From positions 1,289,501-1,353,500 of the forward strand of contig JACVVK020000014.1 in the NCBI GenBank assembly GCA_018292915.2: 64,000 nucleotides of DNA, given 5' to 3'. Shown here piece by piece: positions 1-20,487 of the stretch. Numbering within the stretch: the first letter of the stretch is position 1; each line of letters starts with the position of its first letter. Below the pieces are notes generated by a model. The model made no database searches and had not been told where the DNA came from. It worked only from the letters and a program-made list of their open reading frames with translations. The translations under genes were made by a program, and so were the position numbers. This DNA is from Batillaria attramentaria. Its lineage: Eukaryota; Mollusca; Gastropoda; Batillariidae.

Positions 1-8192
<8,192 letters not shown>

Positions 8193-9664
8193 TAGGGGGC
8201 GGCCTCCCCCCTTGGCCTATGTCTGTGATGACCTGATTATTTGTTACATCTTTGTGCATGCTGTGTGTGTGTGTGTGTGAACAGAGTGAAAGAGCTGAGA
8301 GTTGGCAGTGTTGTTTTAAATAGAAGTATAATTTGTCCTGAGAAGTTTGGTCTGGTCTTTGTCACAGAAGATTTCTTTTGTCTCTAGTTAAAAAAAAAAA
8401 GTCTACGTATTTGATTTGTACCTGCGTTGTTGCACCTTTTTACTTTTTACTTTCTGTCCTTTGCGAGAAATACGTTAGGTCTTGTGATCTGAATGAAATT
8501 CAGAAAAGTCATGATTTGCACTGTGACGCAATTGAGGGGTAACCAAAAGATGGTTGACAGAGCGTGTTCAGCACCTATGTATAGTGATTTTTTGAAACAA
8601 GTCTTCAGCTGTTATCAAACTTGAGGCTAAACCATTAGTCTGTAAGCCTCCCTGCCATAGTTATATGTATGCATGGAAACATTTAAGCAGTTGCATGCGT
8701 GCATACGTTATGGTTTCTCCTTTTTTTTTTTTCTTTTCTTGCTTAATGTTGAAGAGAACAGTTTGAAAGGATGCTTTCAGTTTCAGTCCAGCATACTTTA
8801 CTTTTAATACAGTGTGTTTTTTTCTCTTCTTTTCTTTTCTATGATTTTTTTTAAAAAGAGATATGAAAAGAAATATTGAACATCTCAGTTATTGCGTCTA
8901 ACCCTTTGATCGTTGCTGCCAGTATCTGAAGTCCTAGGAGAATGTGACTCTACCTGTGCTTATGATGTGCATGTCTCAACACGAACAGTGACAGTTTAGA
9001 TGAGATGTATCCACAGCAGTGCTCAAGGGATGAATATTAAAAGAAAAGTGCAGTTTTGTTTTGTCTGTTGTCAAACATTTAACTGTACAAAGGTGAAACA
9101 AGTCGGACGTCTTTGTCAGGTAGCTACTACAGTTTTGTTTGTTGATTTAAGCTGTGGGAAACTCTGTCCGGGCAGATTCAGACAAGTCGTTCTAGGGTTT
9201 TGTTTGGAACTAACCAAACTGAAACCTTCGTAAGGTTTAGGTGAGTTCATGACATCCTGAAAAGAAAAAAAAAATGCTTGGGATGATTCAGTCTTCTGAC
9301 GGGCCTATTGTTGCTTTTTGTGCAATGAATTTTTACATGTTGTTCATCATTTTGAATTTGACATTGCTACATTTTGAATGTGACTTGTTGGGATACATGT
9401 ATTTTGCTTCTTTTTTTTTTCAGTTTGCAGCTTTTTCCTTGTTGTAAATCATTTTTTGTTAACACTTGAAGGTTACTGATGGTCTTCAGGCATTTGGATT
9501 CCATTGTGACAAGAAACAGAATGTTATTTTGTTTGAAGAGACTGGCCTGCTGCGTAGAATGTTTGTTTATTCAGTTTTGTGAGAGGCAGAAGTGAGAGTG
9601 AGAAATTCAGTTGAATCGCAGAATATTTAAAACTTTCATGTTTTTGTACACAGGTCTGATTCAT

Positions 9665-9701
<37 letters not shown>
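9665..9701 (+). repeat. (TG)18 microsatellite
   Basis: Uninterrupted TG dinucleotide array. Confidence 0.95.
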
Positions 9702-10586
9702 ATGAACTCGCAAGCACATGCTTGCAAGAGGTCTGCACTCAGTACTTAAAGGCTGATGCCAAGCATTGCTGAAGGTGTTGGAATGCGCCTGAAAGTCCGT
9801 GAGTTTAAACTCACTGTAAATTACAGTTTCTGGCTAAGCCTTTCACTGACTGTTTAGAGTGCGGATACCCTGTGAGCGAATGCGATGAAAAACTAACTGT
9901 ACATAATGCCATAACCAAATTTATTATTTGTCTGGGGGAGAAGCGCTGTGCAAAAACAACAACAACAAAAATGTAATTATGTAGATAGCAGTTACAGATA
10001 GGTGTAGAAATGCGTTGCAGTAATTATCTGTACTCTGCAGACATCATCACAATTGACAGGATTGTGAATATTTAATGGCTGTATATATAAGAACTTGTAA
10101 AAAGGTGCGGGGGTTGGTGTGTGCACGAGCATGCATGTGTGCGCATCTGAGTGTGTGTATGTGCGCGTGTGTGTGTGTGTATGGGAGCATTTGCGTGGGT
10201 GTGTGCCTGCGAGCATGGTTGCTTGTGGATACAGTGAGTTTTATTTCCTGGACAAAGTAAAGTACACGTTCACCGTGTAACCTCTTGATACTGTTGCTGC
10301 ATTTGGCAAGGTGGCCTTTTACTTCTCCGCAGAGTATGTTAAATGTTAGGGAGAGAGACATTGGTAGTTTGGGTGGTCAACATGGAGGTCATGCACTGTT
10401 TTTGTTTTGTTTTGTTGTTTTGTTTTTGTTTTTTTACTGATTCTCATGGTTGCCTTTATATTTCGATGTATCCCAACACATTTTCATAAGTAGACTACAA
10501 TTGTAAGCATGTATTTGTTTCCCTTGATATCTGTTGATCCCCCTTTTCAGTCAGACATTAGTCTTTTGTCTCGCAGTGGGGAGGAA

Positions 10587-10800
10587 TTTGCAGTGAAATC
10601 GGTCTAATGAATGACATGGAAAGAAAAATTTGCAGTGAAATCGGTCTAATGAATGACATGGAAAGAAAAATTTGCAGTGAAATCAGGCTAATGAATGACG
10701 TGGAAAGAAAAATTTGCAGTGAAATCAGGCTAATGAATGACGTGGAAAGAAAAATTTGCAGTGAAATCAGCCTAATGAATGACATGGAAAGAAACATTTA
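10587..10800 (+). repeat. 42-bp tandem repeat, about 5 copies
   Basis: TTTGCAGTGAAATC recurs at 10587, 10629, 10671, 10713 and 10755, exactly 42 bp apart. The units differ by a few substitutions (GGTCTAATG, AGGCTAATG, AGCCTAATG; ACATGG or ACGTGG). Because 42 is a multiple of 3, both strands stay open, but nothing suggests translation. Confidence 0.95.
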
Positions 10801-11493
10801 TCGAAACAGAAGTATTAATTTGCTCTGATATTATTTCAGATTTACACATAGTGGTTTCCAGATGATAAACAGTTCGCTTGCTGTAAAGAGACGTGATGAA
10901 GTACAAGGGTCTGTAATGGCAGTCACTGGTTTTGCAGCCTGGATTAAAAAGTTTGAATTGCAGGATGGGCTGGCAACTTCTGGAGAAGTCTGAGCTTCAT
11001 GCAGCATGTGCATGTAACATGGAGACCTTTAACCGTTGCTTTTTTGACTACCAGTTCAGCATCTTGGAAGTATTGAAGATATTCTGGTGAACACTTTTCC
11101 TATGTCTTAACATCTTTCCCCGGGATCTTTCATCGCATGCTCAGGCAAGTGATGCACAGTGTTAGTTTCATGATGGCACACATCACTTTTTCAGTATTTT
11201 TGTGTGTACTGATTACACATCATAGTACAGTAGACTCATTAGTTGAAGATAAGGACATCACACACGTTTTCGCTTTGTATCTCTCAGAAAAGTTCTCCGA
11301 ATACAAAATGTTTAGTCAAAGGTTTTTTTTTTGTTTTCTGTTTTTTAAATTACAAAAAAATTTTGGGTGGTTGTTTTTGACTTTTGTTTCTTTTCTTGGT
11401 TGTTTCTGGGTTTTTTTTTTTTTGTACTCTCACAAAAACTAAATGGAGATGTTGTTGAGGATGATGATGTTCCAAAATGTATTCAGAGGATTT

Positions 11494-11725
11494 GGAAATG
11501 TTCAGCCCACCAAGTTTGAAAAATAAATGCATATCTAAATTCCGAAATTTAAATAGCTGAGCTGACCCTTCGCACCACGTGATTGTAATACGTTTATGTC
11601 CTGTGTGTGAGAGAATGCGTGTGATTCACGTGAGCGTGCGTGTTGGGTTTAGCTCGCGGCGCTTTGAGCCAAAATATTTGGGATAAAGCGCCTGTATTAA
11701 TGCGATTATTATTATTATTATTATT
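11494..11725 (+). mobile_element. SINE body, 5'-truncated copy
   Basis: Matches the second half of the SINE at 4478-4880: GGAAATGTTCAGCCCACC, CACCACGTGATTGTAAT, GATTCACGTGAGCGTGCG, ending GATAAAGCGCCTGTA and (ATT)n at about 11704-11725. It lacks the tRNA-like head, as expected of a 5'-truncated insertion. Confidence 0.85.
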
Positions 11726-14700
11726 TAAAAAAAAAAAAAGGCAGAAGGAAGTACGTTTATGTCACTTTGTTAAGTGTCATCCACTTTACAGTTGTAGTTT
11801 TCAGTGACTGGTTGCTGACAAGCTTTTTTTAAAATTTAATTGAAGTTGATTGCTTCTGCTGTTTTAGTAGTGTTTATGTCTACAGTCTTGATCTTTCTCA
11901 ACCCGTGTTTACAGTCACACAGTAGTTGCAGAGATACATTACAGGAGAACAGGGCAGTGAAATTCAAGTCACTTTCAATTACATTTGCATAATGGGCTAG
12001 TCTGCAGACCTCCCCTAAGTAGAGTCACTCATTCTGCGCATGCAGAGACTATGTTTCTTACCTTGCACACTGTGAACCACGTTTGTAGATCTGGGGAGCG
12101 TAAAAGCATTTCCACGGAGAATTGTCATACCTTGCCACACAAAAAGTGCACCTTCACAGCCTGTTTTGTAAGCGCAGGCTGTATTCCACATGCTCAGTCT
12201 ACAGTTCAACCCAAAAAATCACAAGCTACCCTTTGCACAGCTACTTCAGGTTTGAGGTAGAATTTTCGGGCTGAAGTGTGCACTGTACTTAGGGGAAAGC
12301 TCATGTAATGTCTTCTGTGGTGTGTAATGTGTTTTCCTTCACTGCACTTCATGCTTTCCTGCTTCAGTTGATGACTTACTGGTGTACTGAATGATGGCCT
12401 GAACAATATTGATATATGGCACTGGCAGCTTTCCTCTCTCTTTGATTCACCGATAATGAGTGTGTCTTTTGTTGGTTCATCAAGTGTGCATTGATTCCTT
12501 CTTTATTTTTTCTTTTTTTTTTCCAAAATAATTTTTGTCTCACATTACGGGTACTGTCAGTGCCTGTGTTTCACAAGTCAGAAACTGGTGTTCTAGTGTG
12601 GTCTCGTGCACACCTCTCTAGTTGTTGAGGGGTGGTTGTGTGTTTTTCTGCTGTACATTTTGTTAAAAGTTCCATCAGTTTTCTTAAACGTTCAGTGCTG
12701 TTTTGGACTGCAGGCCAGCTACTGTGAGCAAAATTAGTAGTGAAAGCTGCTTTTGTGTTTGAAGAATCAAGTACGTGTATTTATGTTTTAATTTTTTGTG
12801 TGTGTGAGCTAGACTGGTTTCTTAGCTCTGTACCCTGCAACTGTGTGTATGGTTTATTCAAGATGGTTTCAGTTGTCATGGTTTCTGTTATGTGTATTTA
12901 CCAATGGTGTATGCAGTCCATGTAAAAGTTTACTGACATGCATGAGCTGTATACTAGTAATGTGTACTCCTTGTGAAGTAAAACAAGAAAAGTCACTTTG
13001 TAAAGTAAACTGTTTCTTTATAAAGTAAGAAGTTAACTTTCATCCATTGGTGCAGCCACACTTTGTATGCTTAATCAAGTTAATCAAAATGTATTAGCCA
13101 AAAATTTGCAACTTCAGGTGGTGATTTTAACTTAAGAAGTTGATCTTTTTGTGGACTGCACATCATCTTCAGTGTAGCGTGCTGCTTCAGTTTAGTGTAG
13201 AACCCTAGAACTGTGATACATTCGCGGAATTCTGGTGTCATTTGCTTTTGTCGGTTTGGATTCCAACCTATTTTGCGGACTGTTTTGCGTCCAGAACTGG
13301 TGACTGGCTTCGTAGATTGCCCGTGGGTTATTTCAAGAACAAGGTTGCCTGTTTTTTGTTCATTGAGCTTCGGTTACCGGTGATCGCATTAGTGATCATG
13401 AATACAGTGGATAATGTGTAGTCCGCCTCTACATCTGTAAGCCCAGTCCTGCACCTCAGCGCTGTGCCTCTGTTGTTACCTGTGTTTAGTTTCCTGATTA
13501 CCAGGAGGTATGTGCTTGAGGACTGAATGTTTGGACTGAAATAATCTGTGAAATGAAACCGGAAAAGAATATTAACTGCGGCACACCAGATGCTTGTGTT
13601 TTGTGCTCACAGTTTGCAAGTGTTCATTAGAAGACTTACTTCAGGTGGGTCCTGATCTCTTTAGTATGGAATACTTTCACTTGCCAGTTGCCACCTGTGA
13701 AGGTGACTGCTGGAATAGTGACCATTTTTGACTTTGACGTCAGTAACACAGCAAGTCTAGGTAATGAGCCATCCTTGTCTGTCTTGTCTGTGAGAAACTT
13801 TATCGTTGGCATTTTCGCAACAACTGCAAACACCAGAAGCACCAAATTTGGCGTGATGTTAGAGGTAAGACCTTTCCAGAAAGTCCCTCTTGACTGACTG
13901 TCCTAACTGGGTAAAAGATGGGGAATAAGGGAGACAACCACAAAAAGTATCAGTTCTGTGGTTACTTCCCCTGACAAATCTTCCCTTTTTAAAAAAAACA
14001 ACAACAAAAAACAAAGAAAAATCACATATTGGCCATATAGCATAACGTACATATATAGTAACTCTGTTTTCCTACATGACCGACGAGTTCCATTCTATTA
14101 GCGCGATTATGCTTTGTTCATTTCAACCTGTAGTGTGTGAATGGTCAGTATTCGAGCATCCACTATAGTAAAAGATGGTTTTCTTAAAAAAAAGATAAAA
14201 AAAAGAGCTCATTTTGAAAGTACATGTATGAATAATGTTACGAAGGTCTGTTGGTCAGCACTGTCGTACACAGTACATGTACTTGATTTTTATTTCTTAC
14301 AATGCAGTCATCTAGAAAGAAACGCTAAGCGCCGTAGACTTGAAAGGTGCTTTAAGCCGTTTTTCCAGATAATGATGAAGCATCCCTGCTTTCCGCCCAC
14401 ACCCACACCCACTCCACCACCCCAGCCCACCCATATCACACCTCTCCACCTCATCCAACCTATTCTTGATAGTGATTGCACCAACGTTTACATTTATGTA
14501 CCCACTCTCTCTATGCACTGTCGATCGTTTTGTATCTACGTTAGAGACCGAGGAAGTGGAAAAACTTGTATGATTGTAGTCTTCCTGTGAAGTGAGGCCA
14601 GATTAAATAACAAAAATTATTGAGCCTTCCCTGTTTTTTTGTTTTTTTTGTATCCGGTCAATGTACATTTTGAAATCCTTGCTATGCAAGGATGCGAGAG

Positions 14701-15145
14701 TTGTGAATTTTATATCAGCATGATTTTTTTTTTTTTAAATCGGGATTTGGTCTCAAGGTGTTGATTTTCATGTCCTGTTGTAAATTGTGTAACATTACAC
14801 CTGTGAGGTTACACTCATTTCAGGTGTTGAGTTTATTGGCAAGGCAAACTTTTTTTTCTTTTTTTTTTCTTTTTTGTGTGGTAAAACAGGAAAGGTATTG
14901 GTGAGGGGAATGTTTTTCACGTCTTGCATCATTCTTGGTATGGCTGCCATTTTGCAGGGGGGGGGGGGGGGGGGGGGGGTCAAAATGAACATTTGTGCAT
15001 GCAGTGATGAAACGTTCTTCAGCTTTGGTCTTATTGTCATTGTCATTATCATCATCATGTCTGTCTTGTGTGCAATCCGCTGTACACATACGTCCATCAC
15101 AGAGCAGTTCGTATAGTCAGAGTTTGGTGAACATCTATCTGTGTA

Positions 15146-15151
15146 AATAAA
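15146..15151 (+). terminator. candidate polyadenylation signal, HECT ligase gene
   Basis: AATAAA followed about 40 bp later by a TG array (15199-15243) that could serve as the GU-rich downstream element. No transcript evidence. Confidence 0.45.
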
Positions 15152-15195
15152 AACCTATTTCTGACCGGCAGTGTAAACTTTAGTTGAGTGGCGTG

Positions 15196-15198
<3 letters not shown>

Positions 15199-15251
<53 letters not shown>

Positions 15252-15256
15252 CGCAC
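15199..15256 (+). repeat. (GT)n(GC)n microsatellite
   Basis: About 22 GT units followed by GCGCGCGCGCGCACGTGT. Alternating purine-pyrimidine throughout. Confidence 0.95.
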
Positions 15257-15273
15257 GTGTCATGCCCACATCG

Positions 15274-15344
15274 TGAAATTGCCTAATTCATGAAACAGGT
15301 AATTTAGGTAAAGTTACTGCCTATTTTATGAATTAGGTAATTTC
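15274..15344. repeat. inverted repeat (hairpin) between the convergent genes
   Basis: GAAATTGCCTAATTCAT (15274-15290) pairs with ATGAATTAGGTAATTTC (15328-15344) with one mismatch. Further imperfect pairing runs inward (GAAACAGG against CCTATTTT). Confidence 0.85.
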
Positions 15345-15418
15345 AGAATTTAGGTACGACATTAGCTGCAAATGTGTATGAATGCCTTTAACTCTCGTCG
15401 CAAACTCACTCTCTCCCC

Positions 15419-15421
15419 CTG

Positions 15422-15458
<37 letters not shown>

Positions 15459-15460
15459 CC
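15419..15460 (+). repeat. (CT)n(CA)n microsatellite
   Basis: CT run then CA run. On the minus strand it is TG-rich and lies just downstream of the candidate minus-strand AATAAA at 15523-15518. Confidence 0.9.
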
Positions 15461-15517
15461 AACATGCACACAAGCATGCTACACATACAGACAAGAGGCT
15501 TCCAATGAGCTTCACTC

Positions 15518-15523
15518 TTTATT
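15518..15523 (-). terminator. candidate polyadenylation signal, zinc-finger gene
   Basis: TTTATT on the plus strand is AATAAA on the minus strand. Within the next 60 bases of the minus strand the sequence becomes TGTGTGCATG and (TG)n, fitting a downstream element. The stop codon lies about 5 kb upstream, so this needs transcript data. Confidence 0.4.
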
Positions 15524-15611
15524 AATAACAAAAAAGGCAAAAAAGTATTCTGAACACATAACTGTTTCCCACATTAAACAATGATTGACTTGCTCAGGTC
15601 AATGCTTGTTC

Positions 15612-16082
15612 GCATACAAATGAAAAAAATAGCTTGGAATGATTACATGATGGAAATGGCCACAGAATGAAACATGGAAAGATTTGCATCATACAAATGA
15701 AAAGAACAGCTTGGAATGATTACATGATGGAAATGGCTACAGAATGAAACATGGAAAGATTTGCATCATACAAATGAAAAGAACAGCTTGGAATGATTAC
15801 ATGATGGAAATGGCTACAGAATGAAACATGGAAAGATTTGCATCCTACATTTTTTTGAAAAGAACAGCTTGGAATGATTACATGATGGAAATGGCTACAG
15901 AATGAAACATGGAAAGATTTGCATCCTACATTTTTTTGAAAAGAACAGCTTGGAATGATTACATGATGGAAATGGCCACAGAATGAAACATGGAAAGATT
16001 TGCATCCTACAAATGAAAAGAACAGCCTGGAATGATTACATGATGGAAATGGCTACAGAATGAAACATGGAAAGATTTGCAT
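15612..16082 (+). repeat. 77/81-bp tandem repeat, 6 copies
   Basis: AGCTTGGAATGATTACATGA recurs at 15631, 15708, 15785, 15866 and 15947, with AGCCTGG at 16024. Spacing is 77, 77, 81, 81, 77. The 81-bp spacings carry CTACATTTTTTTGAAAAG in place of ATACAAATGAAAAG, so two unit variants alternate in blocks. Confidence 0.95.
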
Positions 16083-19000
16083 GGTGCTATATTTAACAGG
16101 GGAAAAAAATCAATGAAATGAAGCACACAAAATAAATTCCAAAGGCCTGCATCCCAGTTATTTACACAATTTCAACCACTAGGCATGTTACCCTACTGTA
16201 CATTTGTTTTTATTATTTAATTTTAAAAAAAAAGGATTTACAAGGAGACAATAATCAGAATGATAATACCCACACACACGGACCATTCGCAGTACCAAAA
16301 GAAAAATCTGAAAGCTGGAAAGGCGTTTCTTCAGTCCCTGTTTTTTTGTTTTTGTTTTTTCTTACTGACTGGTCTAAAGAAAGCAGAAAACTGCAGCTAG
16401 GAATTTTATCAAGATGAGAGGATGAAACAACCTACAAAAAAAAAAAAAAAAAACACCACCAAAAAAACCAAAAACAAAACCTCTGCATCATGTGTGATAT
16501 TATGAATTGTTATAAATGATTATGCACGGTTACACTGATGGACAGTCCTTACAGTATGGCAGCTTTTGAAACACCTATTACAGTCTGTAAATGTTCGAAC
16601 AAGGTGAAGGAAGTACATGGAGTTTCATTGTTCATGACAGTTTGGGTTTGTTTGTTTTTTGCAAAGGCACAAGTGGTGGATCTTCTGTGAGGCACTTCAG
16701 CAGAAGCAGTTTCAAGCTCTTTCAAGGTGTTCATACCAAGAGATAAATTTGGTGTACACAATTTTATAAAAAAATCATTTATAAACAAGAGCCTTAGATT
16801 TTTTTTCTCTCTTTATTTGATAATTATGAAAAGATTATGAAAAGAAAAGTACTATTCATAGTTTCGAAAGAAAAAAAAATGTAAATGTCATTTCTGTAGC
16901 TCATCAATTGGACTGGCAAAAGCTGAAGGGGGGGGGGGGATAACCTTGTGGAAGACTTTTGTGGCAACCCGAAAGAGGAAAATTAACTTTTTGTTAGCAA
17001 ATGATGGCAAACTTTGCAAGGAAACATTCCACATTCCTCCGAACTCTAAACCACCTGAATCTATATTTCAGCAGTAATGAAACCTACGTGATTTGAAAAA
17101 TTGGCAAATAGTGATCAACAGGGAAAAGTATTAATTACTCAAATTTGAATAGATAAGTGGCTGCTGGTTGTTATTATTAATGATACAGATTTATCATGAA
17201 AAGGGCAGAAGCGAAAGTGAAATGAAGTGAAGACTATTGCACCAGCAAGGACTAGCAAGATGTTGTTCAACAGTGATGGGCTCCAACAAATGGGGGGGGG
17301 GGGGGGGGGGGGGGGACAAAAGGGAGACAAAGGTAATATGGGGCATAATTATGGCGTTATTGATCTCTCTAAAAAGTGAAGAAAGCAGTGCTTTCTTTTG
17401 GTATAAAAATTATTTCTCTCGTTTGGATTATTGTTTTGGTTTTAACAAGTTTGTAAGCTAAGTTCAGCCTTGAAACCTTCACAGAAGGACCCCAAAATGA
17501 AAAAAAATCTCAAAGTTGCTAAATTTCACCTACAATTTTTTTCTCCAATTTTTTTTTTCAAAAGTAGCCGGGTGGCTTTGTCCCCTTTTTGTGGGAGTCC
17601 ATCACATTTGTTCTTATATAATGAAAATTGATGCCAATGGAGCTTGCAGCAAAAAATAATTTTAAAAAATTTGATCCATGCTGCAAAAGCTCGTAAGAAA
17701 GCGTTTCCATTACTGAAATGACTTTAAAGGATTTCGCTTGCATAATTTACTCGATTTCATGGTTGAAGGTGGAATAGAGAGAAAAACACACTCAGCTGCA
17801 TTTTTCTGACGAAATTCGCTGCGTTGCTCTTTCCCTACATCTCCAAATTGCACAAAGGTTCAGTGGCAGTACGGTATAGAATAGCATGGTTGAATTTACC
17901 ATGAACTCAAGAACACTTACATGGCATTACATATTTCATAGCATTTTAACCCTCATTTTTGTTTCGCACATACACACACAAAGTCTGATTATACAAACAA
18001 CAGTACTAGAGCACATAAAACTAGTGGCAATCATTGACAACCTGAATGCAGCAGGTACACACGTAACTGCAAAATGACCAAGATTCATGTAATGCATATA
18101 TTCTGAAAGAAGGCACAGAAAAAAACATCAGTTGATTGGAAGACAAAAATTGAACTACCAAGGACACAGAGCACCAATCCAAAAAAAAAAAAAAAAAAAA
18201 AACCAAACTAAATAAAAACCTGAACCCATCACCAAAGTCTACACAGAAGGGGAACAGATTTATGTACATCTGAGGCCTCTTGAGATGCTACAGCTTAAAA
18301 CGCTGTTGCCAGTACACTTACTAGGAAGATCATCGTCGTAAATACTTACAAAAGTTACACAAGGGCTTTTCAACAAATGCCCGCAAACATACTAAATTTC
18401 TACATGTTAGCTTGAAATGCTTTTGACACTCTCACATGCCACTCCCCACACTGCAGGGTTTGATAATGTTCAAATTATGCATAGAAGCACGATTATCAAG
18501 ACGTTTGCACACTGTGGAAGAGTTGAAACTTGCTGAGTGATTATGTGAGCAGAATAGCAGGCTTTTGTTGTGGTACAGGTTGTTTATGCACATCGAAACC
18601 ATGCTCTGCAGTTTAAGAAATCATGCAATTCCTTCATTTGCACAATCTGCAGTATTACAGGTCAGTGCGCACAAAGACTTGATCAGTGATATGATGAACT
18701 CATGGCACACTTGATATGGCTGAATAGTGGAATAAGTGCAAAAATGATCTTTTCAGACCAGGGCAAACATGCCTAGAACCTGCAGTGCACCCACATGCAC
18801 AGACTAGATTATCTTGGAATTGTCACCACTGTTGGGCACATGACAAAATCGACATCCAGCAATATATAGCTGTTACGTATATTCCAAACCACGTCCAGAA
18901 AAATTTCAATCAGTCACGGCAAGCATTCAGCAGCACACAGAGCAAAAATGTTCGCTCCTTAGAAAAGCCACAAGCAGCTTTGCAACAGCAAACTGGCTTT

Positions 19001-19890
19001 CCAAAAGATAAACAGAACTTGTTCTGTCTTTGGACGTGCATTTCAATTTTCAACGTGACAGGTTTCTGCAATGTGAAAGTCCTTTGTGCAGTCTACGAGC
19101 AACAGAAGAAAATTTGAAAAAAATAATGAACATGTGCGCTTGCCATTCTGAGTCAAATACTCCCTCCTCGTGAAAGTCTTCCATATATATATTAAGGCAC
19201 AAGTGCCAGGCACATAAAGTCACATGTATCATTGAGAATACACTGTTTTGTTGCATCACAATCATCTGAAGTATCGGTAGCTGAGAGGGAGGGTTAACTG
19301 TTCAGCCTATCAAGAAGTGTCCACATTTCCACTAACAACATCATAAGGCACAGTTTCATCCACTTCAGTTTCTGCCACCTGCACAAATGCTGGTCACATC
19401 TTTCCTTTCAGAATGCAAGTTTTTGTGCAACAGCGCATACATATGTTTTGTATATCCAGGTACATATGAATGTTTATCGTTGATGATTTGTGAACAGCAC
19501 AATAAGGTGCTGCCTGTACAACGAATATATCTGAGCTAGATGAAGCCATCTTCAGTTTTGGCAACGCCATTGTCCAATTTCACTGTATCTTGAGCCCAAC
19601 AGTCGGCCAACACACACTTGCATCAACTGTCAAATCTGTAGTTTAAAGTTCTGTAGCTTTCTGCAAGAGGTCCTTTCTGTTCCTTCACAGCTACTGCTGC
19701 ATGATTCACAACTTTCAAAGTTCATTTGCACACGCGTCACTTTTAAAAAAAAACCCCACAAGATCCTTGCAATGTAAACAGAAAAATTAGCATTCATCAA
19801 CACCGTGCCTTGTTCAAATGTATCCCAGATGTACCAGAAATCTTAAGCCTTTTCTATAATATAAAAAAAATGTACACTCAACTTTTATAT

Positions 19891-19911
19891 ATCCATCTCT
19901 CTCTCTCTCTT

Positions 19912-19995
<84 letters not shown>
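19891..19995 (+). repeat. (CT)n(CA)n microsatellite
   Basis: CT-rich run then about 37 uninterrupted CA units (19920-19995). Confidence 0.95.
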
Positions 19996-19998
<3 letters not shown>

Positions 19999-20487
19999 AT
20001 TTACATATATAAAACAGAGGAATGATATTCACAAGGGAATGTATATGTATGTAAAAAATAAAGACATCCTTCCTTATACCAGATGCTTTGTAATGAAACA
20101 GTCTTATTAATAGGAGTACATGACTATTAGTATTACCACTGTAAAAAGTCCACTATTACAAAAAAAAACAACAACCCGGAATGTACAGGTTCAACAGTTT
20201 GACCACTGGAATAGCTTGGAAATAGTATAATATAGCTGTATAATATATATAAAGTTACAGGTGCCAGAAATATAAGCAAGGCCATGGAAGAATCAACATA
20301 TACACAAACAGCTTGGGGGAAGCCCACAAAGTGGAATGGTCAAATGGCTGTCAAACAGCTGGAAGTCCATAAATTATCATGTATTAGTTATGTCATTCTC
20401 TCTGGAAGCCCCTTTAGTTCCGTACAACTGAATATCATATACTGGTGTCTCTTACAGTCATTGAATTCAGCACCAACCTCTTCACTT

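Larger units (their letters stand above)
8193..15165 (+). other. candidate 3'UTR of the HECT ligase gene
   Basis: No further coding exons are recognisable. The stretch is T-rich with TG runs (8263-8280, 9665-9701), a 42-bp tandem repeat (10587-10800), a SINE body (11494-11725) and poly-T/poly-G tracts. An AATAAA at 15146-15151 followed by a TG-rich tract is the best candidate end. A 7-kb 3'UTR is long, and earlier AATAAA words could end it sooner, so the extent is uncertain. Confidence 0.4.
15518..20487 (-). other. candidate 3'UTR of the zinc-finger gene
   Basis: No coding signal on either strand. It contains the 77/81-bp tandem repeat (15612-16082), a G tract at 17292-17315, A tracts (16437-16452, 18180-18202) and a CT/CA microsatellite (19891-19995). 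It is assigned to the minus-strand gene only by position after its stop codon and the candidate AATAAA. Confidence 0.35.

Noticed and set aside
10558..10828. Opposing 73- and 79-codon ORFs
   Set aside because: Generated by a 42-bp tandem repeat of 14 codons; no start context or homology.
13636..13897. Opposing 69-codon ORFs in the 3'UTR region
   Set aside because: No domain, no splice context, and length within chance expectation.
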